Positions 16,178 through 24,620 of a DNA stretch of 64,000 bases are shown in pieces. The position numbers were made by a program, and so were the translations under genes. This DNA is from Peptococcaceae bacterium. GTDB taxonomy: Bacteria; Bacillota; DSM-12270; Thermacetogeniales; Thermacetogeniaceae. How positions within the stretch are numbered: the stretch's first letter is position 1; each line of letters starts with the position of its first letter. The notes under the pieces were generated by a model that was given only the letters and a program-made list of their open reading frames with translations, ran no database searches and had not been told where the DNA came from. The stretch is from positions 1 to 64,000 of the forward strand of contig JAHFCR010000005.1 in assembly GCA_023249405.1 (NCBI GenBank), given 5' to 3'.

Positions 16178-17653
16178 TTGGCAGGCAAAAAACAGCAGCA
16201 GCGTAAGAACTCAAAAAAGGAGCAGCCGCAGAAAGCCTCGCCGGAGATCCAGCAGCAGACTGTGACTACGGCCAGTACCGGCAGCCAGCAGGAACTGAGC
16301 CCTCCACCGGCCCGGCCGGCCAGCGGCGGCGCCAGGCCTGATGGGTCCGGCGCAGTGCCGCCCAGCCGGTTGCGAACGAGGAAAACCGGCATTAACTGGG
16401 CGGATGCGGGCATCTTGGGCCTGATCTTTCTGGCCATTATCGCAGTGGCGATCTTTACGGCCAAGCCGATCGCCGCCGGATTGCAAAAACACCTGGGGCT
16501 CGACCTGCAGGGCGGTGTGCACGTGGTCTACCAGGCGGTGCCGACACCGGAGGCCCCGGTGACCAGGGATTCCATGAACAGCCTGCGCGATAATATCGAT
16601 AAACGTGTCAATGCCCTGGGCGTGAGCGAACCGGTGATCCAGATCGTGAACGGCAACCGGGTGCTGGTCGAGCTGGCTGGCGTCAAGGACCCGGAAGAGG
16701 CTGTGAACCAGATCGGCCGGACGGCGCACATGGAATTCAAGACCGAGGACGGCAAGGTGGTGCTGACCGGCAAGGACCTGACGGATGCCAAAGCCGAATT
16801 GAACCCGCAGAACAATCAGCCGGAAGTCGCTCTCAAATTCAATACAGCAGGCGCCAAAGTCTTTGCTGATGTCACGGCAGCTAACATCGGCAAGAAGATA
16901 GCCATCTATCTTGACGACCAACTGCTCACCGATCCGAAAGTCGAAACGGTTATTCCCGATGGCAATGCCGTGATCTGGGGTAGCTATAAGACGCTGCAGG
17001 ATGCGCAGGAAGACGCCCTGCTATTGAAGGCCGGCGCCCTGCCGGTGCAGGTGCAACTGATCGAAAAACGTACGGTGGGCCCAGTGCTCGGACAGGAATC
17101 CCTGGATCGCAGCCTGAAGGCCGGTATGATCGGGCTGGGGCTGATCTTCATCTTCATGCTGTTCTATTACCGGGTGCCCGGGATCGTGGCGGACCTGTCG
17201 CTGATAGTCTACACTCTGATCATGGCCGGCATCTATCTGGCAGTGCCGCACCTGACCCTGACCCTGCCGGGCATCGCCGCCTTCATCATCTCGGTGGGCA
17301 TGGCGGTCGATGCCAACATCCTGATCTACGAACGCCTGAAAGAGGAGCTGAGGCTCGGTAAAACCTTGCGAAGCTCCTTTGACGCCGGTTTCCGGCATGC
17401 CCTGAGAACGATCCTGGACTGCAACGTCAACACCCTGATCGGCGCCGCCGTGCTCTACTACTTCGGCAGCGGCGCCATTCGCGGTTTTGCCGTCACCCTG
17501 GCTATCGGAGTCTTCATGAGCCTGTTCACGGCGGTCACCTTCACCCGCTTCATCCTGCACATGCTGGTGAGCTCGCGGCTGGTGCTGGATCCGAAGTGGT
17601 ACGGACTGTCAAAGACTAAACTGAATACCGCCCTGGCCAAACCAGCGGTCTGA
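16178..17653 (+). CDS. secD: Protein-export membrane protein SecD with long charged N-terminal extension
   Basis: With SecF, SecD uses the proton gradient to complete translocation through SecYEG. It has 491 residues. Before the first membrane span (about 73-92) lies an unusual 65-70-residue cytosolic head rich in Lys, Gln, Pro and Gly (starts MAGKKQQQRKNSKKEQPQK). The periplasmic P1 region follows with LGLDLQGGVHVVYQ. Five C-terminal spans carry the RND motif around FIISVGMAVDANILIYERLKEE. TTG 16178 has AAGGAGGGG upstream. secF follows 17 bases later. Confidence 0.95.
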   Translation: MAGKKQQQRKNSKKEQPQKASPEIQQQTVTTASTGSQQELSPPPARPASGGARPDGSGAVPPSRLRTRKTGINWADAGILGLIFLAIIAVAIFTAKPIAAGLQKHLGLDLQGGVHVVYQAVPTPEAPVTRDSMNSLRDNIDKRVNALGVSEPVIQIVNGNRVLVELAGVKDPEEAVNQIGRTAHMEFKTEDGKVVLTGKDLTDAKAELNPQNNQPEVALKFNTAGAKVFADVTAANIGKKIAIYLDDQLLTDPKVETVIPDGNAVIWGSYKTLQDAQEDALLLKAGALPVQVQLIEKRTVGPVLGQESLDRSLKAGMIGLGLIFIFMLFYYRVPGIVADLSLIVYTLIMAGIYLAVPHLTLTLPGIAAFIISVGMAVDANILIYERLKEELRLGKTLRSSFDAGFRHALRTILDCNVNTLIGAAVLYYFGSGAIRGFAVTLAIGVFMSLFTAVTFTRFILHMLVSSRLVLDPKWYGLSKTKLNTALAKPAV

Positions 17654-17670
17654 GGAGAGGAGAGAGACTG

Positions 17671-18540
17671 TTGAACCTGATCAAAACCCGTAAATACTGG
17701 TACATCCTGTCCCTGCTGGTGATCATCCCCGGGCTGATTTCCCTCTGCACCCGCACGCTCAACTTTGGGATCGACTTTACTGGCGGCAGTCTGATCGAGG
17801 CCAAGTTCGACCGCCCGGTAAGTGTCGATGAGGTGAGGGTGGTGCTTGCCCAGCAAAATCTGGCCGACAAGAGCCAGATCCAGACATCTACCGACAACAC
17901 GGTGCTGATCAAGACTCCGGCGCTCGATCAGACCGAGAGCGCCAACCTGGTCAGTGGCCTGCAGCAGAAATACGGCAAGCTGGAACTGCTGCGCAACGAG
18001 AAGGTCGATCCGACTGTCAGTAAGGAATTGATGCGGAATGCCGCTCTGGCGGTGCTGATCGCCTTCGCCCTGATGCTCGTCTACATCGGTATCCGTTTCG
18101 AGTTCTATTTCGGATTGGCGGCGATCATCGCCATCTTCCACGACATCCTGGTGACAGTGGGCCTGGCATCGATCTTCTGGCTGGAGATCGACAGCACCTC
18201 GGTGGCCGCCATTCTGACCATCGTTGCCTACTCGGTGCACGACACCATCGTGATCTTCGACCGGGTGCGGGAGAATCTAAAAACGCGCAAGAAGGGCGAA
18301 CCGCTGGACGAGCTGATCCACCACAGCATCATGCAGACCCTGAACCGGTCGGTCAACACCGTCATGACCGTGATTTTCTGCCTGCTGGCCCTGATCTTCT
18401 TCGGGGGGGTCACCATCCGGACATTCATGATCATGCTGCTGATAGGGGTAATCAGCGGGGCCTACTCCTCCATCTTCAACGCCAGTCCGCTGTGGTTTGA
18501 TTTCAAGCGGCTGAAGGGGGATCCGGCAGCATCCCGTTAA
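17671..18540 (+). CDS. secF: Protein-export membrane protein SecF
   Basis: SecF is the partner of SecD in the Sec translocon accessory complex. The 289 residues have a first span at about 8-27, FGIDFTGGSLIEAKFD (the SecF-type GGS motif) at about 33-48, and five further spans with AYSVHDTIVIFDRVREN (about 185-200), the conserved RND aspartate region. TTG 17671 is preceded by GGAGAGGAGAGAG. The gene ends 149 bases before a strong terminator, closing the secDF transcript. Confidence 0.96.
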   Translation: MNLIKTRKYWYILSLLVIIPGLISLCTRTLNFGIDFTGGSLIEAKFDRPVSVDEVRVVLAQQNLADKSQIQTSTDNTVLIKTPALDQTESANLVSGLQQKYGKLELLRNEKVDPTVSKELMRNAALAVLIAFALMLVYIGIRFEFYFGLAAIIAIFHDILVTVGLASIFWLEIDSTSVAAILTIVAYSVHDTIVIFDRVRENLKTRKKGEPLDELIHHSIMQTLNRSVNTVMTVIFCLLALIFFGGVTIRTFMIMLLIGVISGAYSSIFNASPLWFDFKRLKGDPAASR

Positions 18541-18688
18541 GCAGATCCGCTTGAGGCCTCAGCGATTGACGATATCTATTTTCATTTAATTGTCAGGCGG
18601 GGAGCGATCTGCTAGAATTGATGTAAAAAGTCAGGCCTGGCGCAGGTCAGGCTGGGTCTGTCCAGGACAACGGCAATGATAATTCCGT

Positions 18689-18729
18689 GGGACTTCATCA
18701 AGTGTAGCTTGATGAAGTCCCCTTTTTTA
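18689..18729 (+). terminator. Rho-independent terminator of the secDF transcript
   Basis: This is a perfect 14-bp stem, GGGACTTCATCAAG (18689-18702) and CTTGATGAAGTCCC (18708-18721), with a 5-base loop, followed by CTTTTTTATC. It is the strongest terminator in the window. Confidence 0.92.
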
Positions 18730-18753
18730 TCTTTTGTTAAGGAGGGGCTCTGA

Positions 18754-19701
18754 TTGCTAGGGGTAGACCGCTCAGTAGGTGATCAGAAAAAGGCTGCCGC
18801 GCGCTTGTCGGTCTTATCTAACTCCGCGCTGGTATTGCTAAAGCTGATCGTGGGAGTCACCATCAACTCGGTGAGCGTCTTGTCGGAGGCGATTCATAGC
18901 GGCATTGACCTGCTGGCGGCGCTGCTGGCCTTATTCGCGGTCTCCAAAAGCGGTGAGCCGCCGGATGAGGAGCATAATTACGGCCACGGCAAGATCGAAA
19001 ACATCTCTGGAGTGGCGGAGGCGATCCTGATCTTCCTGGCGGCAGTCTGGATCGTCATCGAGGCGGGGCACAGGCTGATGAATGGAGCCGCAGTGGATGC
19101 CCCGCTATGGGGCCTGGCGGTGATGGGCCTGTCCGGTCTGGCGAACTTTTTCGTGTCCTCAGCCCTGATGAAGACAGCCAGGGCCACCGATTCTATCGCT
19201 CTGGAGGCCGATGCCTGGCATTTGCGGACCGACCTGTTCACATCATTCGGTGTGGCAGTGGGACTGTTGCTGATCTGGATTACCGGCCAGAGCCTGATCG
19301 ACCCCATCATGGCCATCATTGTGGCGCTGTTGATCATCAAGGCCTCCTATGAACTGACGATCAAGGCCTTTTTTCCGCTGCTGGACACCAGGCTGCCTCT
19401 GGATGAGGAACTGACGATCAAGCAGATCATCGATAATTATGGCACACAGTATATCGGTTTCCACGAACTGCGAACCAGAAAGGCCGGTTCTGAGCGCCAT
19501 ATCGACCTGCACCTGGTAGTGCCCAGGAATCAGAGTATCGCCAGGAGCCATCTGCTGTGCGATCAGATCGAACAGGCGGTCGGTGAGCGTTATCCGGGTG
19601 CCAATATCCTGATCCATGTGGAGCCCTGCCAGGAGGGAGACGACTGCCTTGTTTGCCCGGTCCGCTGCGAGTCCTCTTCGGATGACCCCTATGTTCGTTA
19701 A
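18754..19701 (+). CDS. Cation diffusion facilitator (CDF) metal efflux protein
   Basis: This 315-residue antiporter exports divalent metal ions (Zn, Fe, Mn or Co) against protons. About six membrane spans are visible. Span 2 holds the metal-site stretch SEAIHSGIDLLAA, with His/Asp in the FieF pattern, the loop DEEHNYGHGKIE follows span 2, and span 5 has ALEADAWHLRTDLFTS, the second HxxxD site. The cytosolic C-terminal domain ends in an unusual Cys-rich tail (DDCLVCPVRC). TTG 18754 has AAGGAGGGG upstream. The gene stands alone after the secDF terminator. Confidence 0.9.
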   Translation: MLGVDRSVGDQKKAAARLSVLSNSALVLLKLIVGVTINSVSVLSEAIHSGIDLLAALLALFAVSKSGEPPDEEHNYGHGKIENISGVAEAILIFLAAVWIVIEAGHRLMNGAAVDAPLWGLAVMGLSGLANFFVSSALMKTARATDSIALEADAWHLRTDLFTSFGVAVGLLLIWITGQSLIDPIMAIIVALLIIKASYELTIKAFFPLLDTRLPLDEELTIKQIIDNYGTQYIGFHELRTRKAGSERHIDLHLVVPRNQSIARSHLLCDQIEQAVGERYPGANILIHVEPCQEGDDCLVCPVRCESSSDDPYVR

Positions 19702-19915
19702 TTGGCGAAAAATCGACAATATTAAAGGAGTTTGATAAAACGAGGAGAATATTTTTAGGCTATATTCAGGCTGATCGCGCCTCGCATTATCACACCGTAT
19801 GCACAGCTATTAGAAATAGGCCTGCGATTCTTCCTTCTTGGCAAGAGGCCGTACTGAAACATACGATAATTCAAAAAAACTATCCAGATCCGTTGTCTAT
19901 GGGGAGTTGGTGATC

Positions 19916-22081
19916 ATGAGCCTCCAGCGGTTGTTCAATTTAGTAGAGAAGTATTCGCCTGACTATGATCAGAAGTTGCTGGAGCGCGCCTATTATTTTG
20001 CCCAGGGAGCCCATACCGGCCAGTACCGCAACTCCGGCGAGGAGTTCATCATGCACCCGTTGGAAGTGGCCTGTATCCTGGCAGAGATGGAGTTGGACCT
20101 GACCACGATCATCGGCGGCCTGCTGCATGACGTGGTCGAGGATACCCGGGTGACCACCGAGGAGATCGAAGCCCAATTTGGCCCGGAAGCGGCTTTTTTA
20201 GTCTCCGGGGTGACCAAGCTGGGCAAGATCGAATATAAGTCCAAAGAAGATCACCATGCGGAGAACCTGCGCAAGATGTTTTTGGCCATGGGCCGGGACG
20301 TCCGGGTGATCCTGATCAAACTGGCCGACCGGCTGCACAATATGCGCACCCTGATCCACCAGACGGTTCCCAAGCAGCGGGAGATTGCCCAGGAAACCTT
20401 GGAGATCTACGCTCCTCTGGCGCACAGGCTAGGAATCTATAAGATCAAGTGGGAATTGGAAGACCTTTCCTTGCGTTTCCTGGAGCCGGACTCCTATTAC
20501 AGCCTGGTGGAGCGGATCGCCAAAAAGCGCCGGGAGCGGGATGATTATATCAACCTGGTGATCTCGCAACTGCGGGGGAAGCTGGAGGAGGCCGGGATCA
20601 AGGCCGATATCTCCGGCCGGCCCAAAAATTTCTATAGCATCTATCAGAAAATGGTCAGCCAGGGCAAGGAACTGGCGGAGATATACGATCTGATCGCCGT
20701 CAGGGTGATTGTCAACTCGGTCAGGGATTGTTACGCCACTCTGGGGATCGTGCATACCATGTGGAAGCCGATTCCGGGACGTTTCAAGGATTATATCGCC
20801 ATGCCCAAGCAGAACATGTACCAGTCTCTCCACACCACCCTGGTGGGACCCTCCGGGGAGCCCTTCGAACTCCAGATCCGGACCTTAGAGATGCACCGTA
20901 CCGCTGAGTATGGGATTGCCGCTCACTGGCGGTATAAAGAAGGCGGACCTCCTTCCGATTCCCAGTTCGATGAGAAACTGGCCTGGTTGCGGCAGATCTT
21001 GGAATGGCAGCACGAGACCAGGGATGCCAAAGAGTTCATGGAAACCCTGAAGATCGATCTCTTTTCCGATGTAGTTTTTGTGTTCACGCCCAAGGGGGAT
21101 GTGATCGAATTGCCTGCCGGCTCAGGCCCCATCGATTTTGCCTACCGGATCCATACGGAGGTCGGGCACCACTGCATCGGGGCCAAGGTCAACAGCAGAA
21201 TTGTTCCCCTGGATTACGAACTGGTAAACGGGGACATCGTCGACATTCTGACTTCGAAGCAGAGCAACGGTCCAAGCCGGGACTGGCTCTCTATCGCCAA
21301 GACATCCCAGGCCAAGAACCGCATCCGGCAGTGGTTCAAGAAAGAGAATCGGGATGAGAATATCCTGCACGGCCGTGAACTGTTAGAGAAAGAGATTCGG
21401 CGCATTGGCGGTGAGCCGGCAGTATTCTTCAGGCCGGAAGTGATGGAGTTTCTGCCGCGGCGCCTGGGATTTCAAGCAGAGAGCGACCTCTATGCGGGAG
21501 TTGGCGACGGCACGGTGACCGCCACCCAGGTGGTCGGCAAGGTGCGCGACGAACTGTCCAGGAAAGAGGCGGCGATCTCTGCCGCAGAGTCCAAACTGCA
21601 GATACGCATGACGAATCAGCAGAACGATGCAGACAACGGGATCAGAGTCAAGGGTGAGAAAAATCTGGTAGTGCGCCTGAGTCACTGCTGTAATCCCTTG
21701 CCTGGAGACCAGATCATCGGTTATATTACTCGTGGTAGGGGTATTTCCGTACACCGTCCGGACTGCACCAACGTCGCCCATTACTATCTCAACGAGCCCG
21801 AACGGCTGATTGAGGTCAGTTGGGATTCGGAGACCCCATCCACTTACCAGGTGGAGATCGAGGTCAGCGCCCTGGATCGCCCCCGCCTGACGATGGATAT
21901 ACTGAACACCATCGCTGATACCAGGACAGTGATCAACGCAATCAACTCCAGGGCCAAGAAGAACAAGCTGGCACTGGTCAACTTAAAAATTGAGATTCGG
22001 GACCTGGAGCACCTCCTGGAAATTATGCGCAAGGTGAACCAGATCAGTGACGTCCTGAATGTGCACCGGGTAGTGCCTTGA
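19916..22081 (+). CDS. relA: Bifunctional (p)ppGpp synthetase/hydrolase, RelA/SpoT family
   Basis: The enzyme makes and degrades the alarmone (p)ppGpp. It has 721 residues from ATG 19916 (GGGGAG upstream; the frame runs open to 19838). The hydrolase HD domain is at about 25-180 with HDVVEDT (71-77). The synthetase domain is at about 225-370 with GRPKNFYSIYQK and DYIAMPKQNMYQSLHTTL. A TGS domain starts about 385 (VFVFTPKGDVIELPAGS), a Cys/His zinc region contains LSHCCNPLPGDQIIG, and an ACT domain covers the last 75 residues. Both activities look intact. dtd follows directly, the usual Firmicute arrangement. Confidence 0.96.
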   Translation: MSLQRLFNLVEKYSPDYDQKLLERAYYFAQGAHTGQYRNSGEEFIMHPLEVACILAEMELDLTTIIGGLLHDVVEDTRVTTEEIEAQFGPEAAFLVSGVTKLGKIEYKSKEDHHAENLRKMFLAMGRDVRVILIKLADRLHNMRTLIHQTVPKQREIAQETLEIYAPLAHRLGIYKIKWELEDLSLRFLEPDSYYSLVERIAKKRRERDDYINLVISQLRGKLEEAGIKADISGRPKNFYSIYQKMVSQGKELAEIYDLIAVRVIVNSVRDCYATLGIVHTMWKPIPGRFKDYIAMPKQNMYQSLHTTLVGPSGEPFELQIRTLEMHRTAEYGIAAHWRYKEGGPPSDSQFDEKLAWLRQILEWQHETRDAKEFMETLKIDLFSDVVFVFTPKGDVIELPAGSGPIDFAYRIHTEVGHHCIGAKVNSRIVPLDYELVNGDIVDILTSKQSNGPSRDWLSIAKTSQAKNRIRQWFKKENRDENILHGRELLEKEIRRIGGEPAVFFRPEVMEFLPRRLGFQAESDLYAGVGDGTVTATQVVGKVRDELSRKEAAISAAESKLQIRMTNQQNDADNGIRVKGEKNLVVRLSHCCNPLPGDQIIGYITRGRGISVHRPDCTNVAHYYLNEPERLIEVSWDSETPSTYQVEIEVSALDRPRLTMDILNTIADTRTVINAINSRAKKNKLALVNLKIEIRDLEHLLEIMRKVNQISDVLNVHRVVP

Positions 22082-22096
22082 TGGGGGATGGATGAT

Positions 22097-22546
22097 ATGC
22101 GGGCGGTTGCCCAGCTGGTAAGCCGGGGATGGGTAAGGATCGATGGCCGTGAAGTGGCGGCGATCGGCCCCGGGCTGGTGATTTTGCTGGGAGTCGGCAA
22201 GGATGACACTGAGACTGACGCCTCCTATGTAGCCAACAAAATCCTCAATCTGAGGGTTTTCCCCGATCATGATGGATGGTTCAATTTCTCGGTGCTGGAT
22301 GCGAGGGGAGAGTTGCTGGTGGTCTCCCAATTCACTCTCTACGGGGACTGCAGGAATGGCAGGCGCCCCAGCTTCAGCGGGGCCGCCTGCCCGGAGAACG
22401 CCCTGGGCCTGTATCAGAGCCTGGTCGGCCACCTGGAGAAGAGCGGTTTGAGGGTTGCCACCGGCGAGTTTCAGGCGATGATGTCGGTGGGGATCGTCAA
22501 TGACGGTCCGGTCACCATACTGATCGACAGCAAGAAAGTATTCTAA
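22097..22546 (+). CDS. dtd: D-aminoacyl-tRNA deacylase
   Basis: Dtd hydrolyses D-amino acids mischarged on tRNA. The 149 residues carry the two signature motifs [17 protein letters not shown] (about 78-94) and a C-terminal [10 protein letters not shown] holding the cis-Pro (Gly-Pro) motif. The start is ATG 22097, by homology to the usual MRAV start and because GGGGGA lies about 9 bases upstream; ATG 22088 is an alternative. It follows relA by 15 bases. Confidence 0.95.
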   Translation: MRAVAQLVSRGWVRIDGREVAAIGPGLVILLGVGKDDTETDASYVANKILNLRVFPDHDGWFNFSVLDARGELLVVSQFTLYGDCRNGRRPSFSGAACPENALGLYQSLVGHLEKSGLRVATGEFQAMMSVGIVNDGPVTILIDSKKVF

Positions 22547-22603
22547 AGATAGGCGCTGAGGTCGCTGGGCGCGGACTCAAAATATACTGGCGCTAGTGGA
22601 GGT

Positions 22604-23233
22604 ATGGAGATGATCGTGAAAAGCCTGGCAGTTGGCTCGATGATGGCCAACTGTTATCTTGTCTGGTGCGAGGCCACGAAAGAGGCCCTGGTCATCGATC
22701 CCGGCGGGGAAGGCCGGCGGATTCTGGCTGAAATTGCCCAGGAGCACTTAAATTTGCGGTATATCGTCAACACCCACGGGCACGTGGACCACATCGCCGC
22801 TGATGCCGAGGTCCGCAGCGCTACCGGCGCCAAGTTGATGATCCATGAGGATGATGCACCCCTGCTGAGCGATTCCAACCTTAACCTGTCCCTTTATGTT
22901 GGCACGGCGCTGTCCATGCTGCAGCCGGATCAGCTGCTGCATGAAGGCGATGAGATCGCCTGCGGGGAGCAGGTAAGCTTGAAAGTATTGCATACCCCGG
23001 GCCATACCCGGGGCGGCATCTGCCTGCAGGGGAAGGATCTGATCTTTACCGGGGACACCCTGTTTGAGGGCTCCATCGGACGGACCGATTTTCCCGGCGG
23101 GTCTTATGAGGCGATCATCAAATCCATCAAGGATAAGATCCTTCCACTGGAGGATGCCTGTCTGGTCTATCCGGGGCACGGGCCCGCCACCACGGTCGGC
23201 CGCGAGCGGGCGCATAATCCCTACCTGGATTGA
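22604..23233 (+). CDS. Metallo-beta-lactamase-fold hydrolase, glyoxalase II-like (YcbL type)
   Basis: This 209-residue zinc hydrolase shows the metal-binding motif THGHVDH (57-63), HTPGHT (about 130-135), TGDTLFEGSIGRTDF (about 151-165) and a final YPGHGP. The compact size without the C-terminal glutathione-binding helices suggests a YcbL-like hydroxyacyl-thiol hydrolase rather than a classic GloB. It lies between dtd and hisS as in many Firmicutes. ATG 22604 has GGAGGTATGGAG upstream. Confidence 0.9.
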   Translation: MEMIVKSLAVGSMMANCYLVWCEATKEALVIDPGGEGRRILAEIAQEHLNLRYIVNTHGHVDHIAADAEVRSATGAKLMIHEDDAPLLSDSNLNLSLYVGTALSMLQPDQLLHEGDEIACGEQVSLKVLHTPGHTRGGICLQGKDLIFTGDTLFEGSIGRTDFPGGSYEAIIKSIKDKILPLEDACLVYPGHGPATTVGRERAHNPYLD

Positions 23234-23254
23234 CCTGGCAAGTGGTTTGCCAGG
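23234..23254 (+). other. Hairpin after the MBL gene, no clear T-tract
   Basis: CCTGGCAA (23234-23241) and TTGCCAGG (23247-23254) form a perfect 8-bp stem, but only GTTTTG follows 7 bases later. It may be a weak terminator or mRNA-stabilising hairpin between the MBL gene and hisS. No T-box features (stem I, T-box sequence UGGNACC) were seen before hisS. Confidence 0.4.
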
Positions 23255-23339
23255 AGTCAAGTTTTGCCTATGGCTGGATGACCGCAGAATAACAGCAGCC
23301 GACCTGTTTGATGTATGTTGATACTAAGGAGGGATCCGG

Positions 23340-24620
23340 TTGGTCATAGCGCCAAGAGGGACCAAGGACCTATTGCCCGGTGAAGTGGAAAAGTGGCAGT
23401 TCATTGAATGGGTGGCCCGGGATATCTGTGAAACCTATGGTTTTAAGGAGATCCGCACCCCGATCTTCGAATACACCGAGCTTTTCCTGAGAGGCATCGG
23501 TGATGCCACAGACATCGTTCAGAAAGAAATGTATACTTTTGATGACCGCGGTGGCCGGAGTATTACTCTGAGGCCTGAGGGCACCGCAGCAGTGGTCAGG
23601 GCCTATATCGAACATCACCTGGATGCTCAGCCGCAACCGGTGAAGCTCTATTGCCTGGGCCCGATGTTTCGCTACGACCGTCCGCAGGCTGGACGGTTTC
23701 GCCAGTTTCACCAGATGGACTTTGAGACTTTTGGCAGTCACGATCCGGCTGTGGATGCCGAGATTATAAGCTGTACCTGGGATTATCTCACCAGCCTGGG
23801 CCTGACCGGACTCCATATCGAGTTGAATAGCGTGGGTTGTCCTGACTGCCGGCCGGGCTTCACCACCGCCCTGAAGGAGTATTTCCGGCCACGGTTGGAT
23901 TCCCTCTGCGGCAACTGCCAGGTGCGGCTGGAGCAAAATCCCTTGCGCCTGTTGGACTGCAAGGTTCCCCAGTGCCGGGAACTGGGGGCCGGGGCCCCGG
24001 CGATCACCGATCACCTGTGCGAAGCATGCAGCGCCCACTTTGAAAAAGTGCAGCAGTATCTCCGCTTGCTGGAGATTCCTTTTCACCTCAACCCGGGACT
24101 GGTGCGGGGGTTGGATTACTACACCCACACTGCCTTCGAGGTCACCGTGGAAGGCCTGGGCGCCCAAAGCTCCGTGGCTGGAGGCGGGCGCTACAATAAT
24201 TTAGTGGAAGACTGCGGGGGACCCCCGGTGCCCGGCATCGGGGCAGCCATTGGTCTGGAGCGGGTCTTACTGGCCTTGGAGCACCAGCAGATCGAGTTGC
24301 CTATTCCGTCAGCCGGATTGGTCTTTGTGGCAACCACCGAAGCCTTGTCCGATCCCCTGGAGGGCGCCGCCCTCACTCTATTGATGGAGCTCCGGCGCTC
24401 CGGCTATGCGGCTGAAAAGGATTATGCGGGCAGGAGCCTGAAGGCCCAGATGAAGCAGGCCGGCAGGCTCGGAGCGAGATGGTGCGTCATTATCGGACCC
24501 GAGGAACTGGATGGGCATAAGGTGCTCCTGAGGGATATGTCCCAGGGCACACAGGTATCAGTACCGCGCCAGGAGTTGTTAGAATTGTTGGGGCGCATGC
24601 AAAACGGGGAGGCAGAATAG
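23340..24620 (+). CDS. hisS: Histidyl-tRNA synthetase
   Basis: This class II synthetase charges tRNA-His. It has 426 residues: motif 1 region PRGTKDLLPGEV at the start, motif 2 near FRYDRPQAGRFRQFHQMD (about 108-125), the histidine-specific LVRGLDYYTHTAFEV (about 255-270), motif 3 GIGAAIGLERVLLAL, and the C-terminal anticodon-binding domain. TTG 23340 has AAGGAGGGATC upstream. It abuts aspS with no gap, the usual Firmicute hisS-aspS operon. Confidence 0.96.
   Translation: MVIAPRGTKDLLPGEVEKWQFIEWVARDICETYGFKEIRTPIFEYTELFLRGIGDATDIVQKEMYTFDDRGGRSITLRPEGTAAVVRAYIEHHLDAQPQPVKLYCLGPMFRYDRPQAGRFRQFHQMDFETFGSHDPAVDAEIISCTWDYLTSLGLTGLHIELNSVGCPDCRPGFTTALKEYFRPRLDSLCGNCQVRLEQNPLRLLDCKVPQCRELGAGAPAITDHLCEACSAHFEKVQQYLRLLEIPFHLNPGLVRGLDYYTHTAFEVTVEGLGAQSSVAGGGRYNNLVEDCGGPPVPGIGAAIGLERVLLALEHQQIELPIPSAGLVFVATTEALSDPLEGAALTLLMELRRSGYAAEKDYAGRSLKAQMKQAGRLGARWCVIIGPEELDGHKVLLRDMSQGTQVSVPRQELLELLGRMQNGEAE

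Noticed and set aside
23234-23339. T-box riboswitch before hisS
   Set aside because: Only a short hairpin is present; no stem I, specifier loop or T-box sequence was found.
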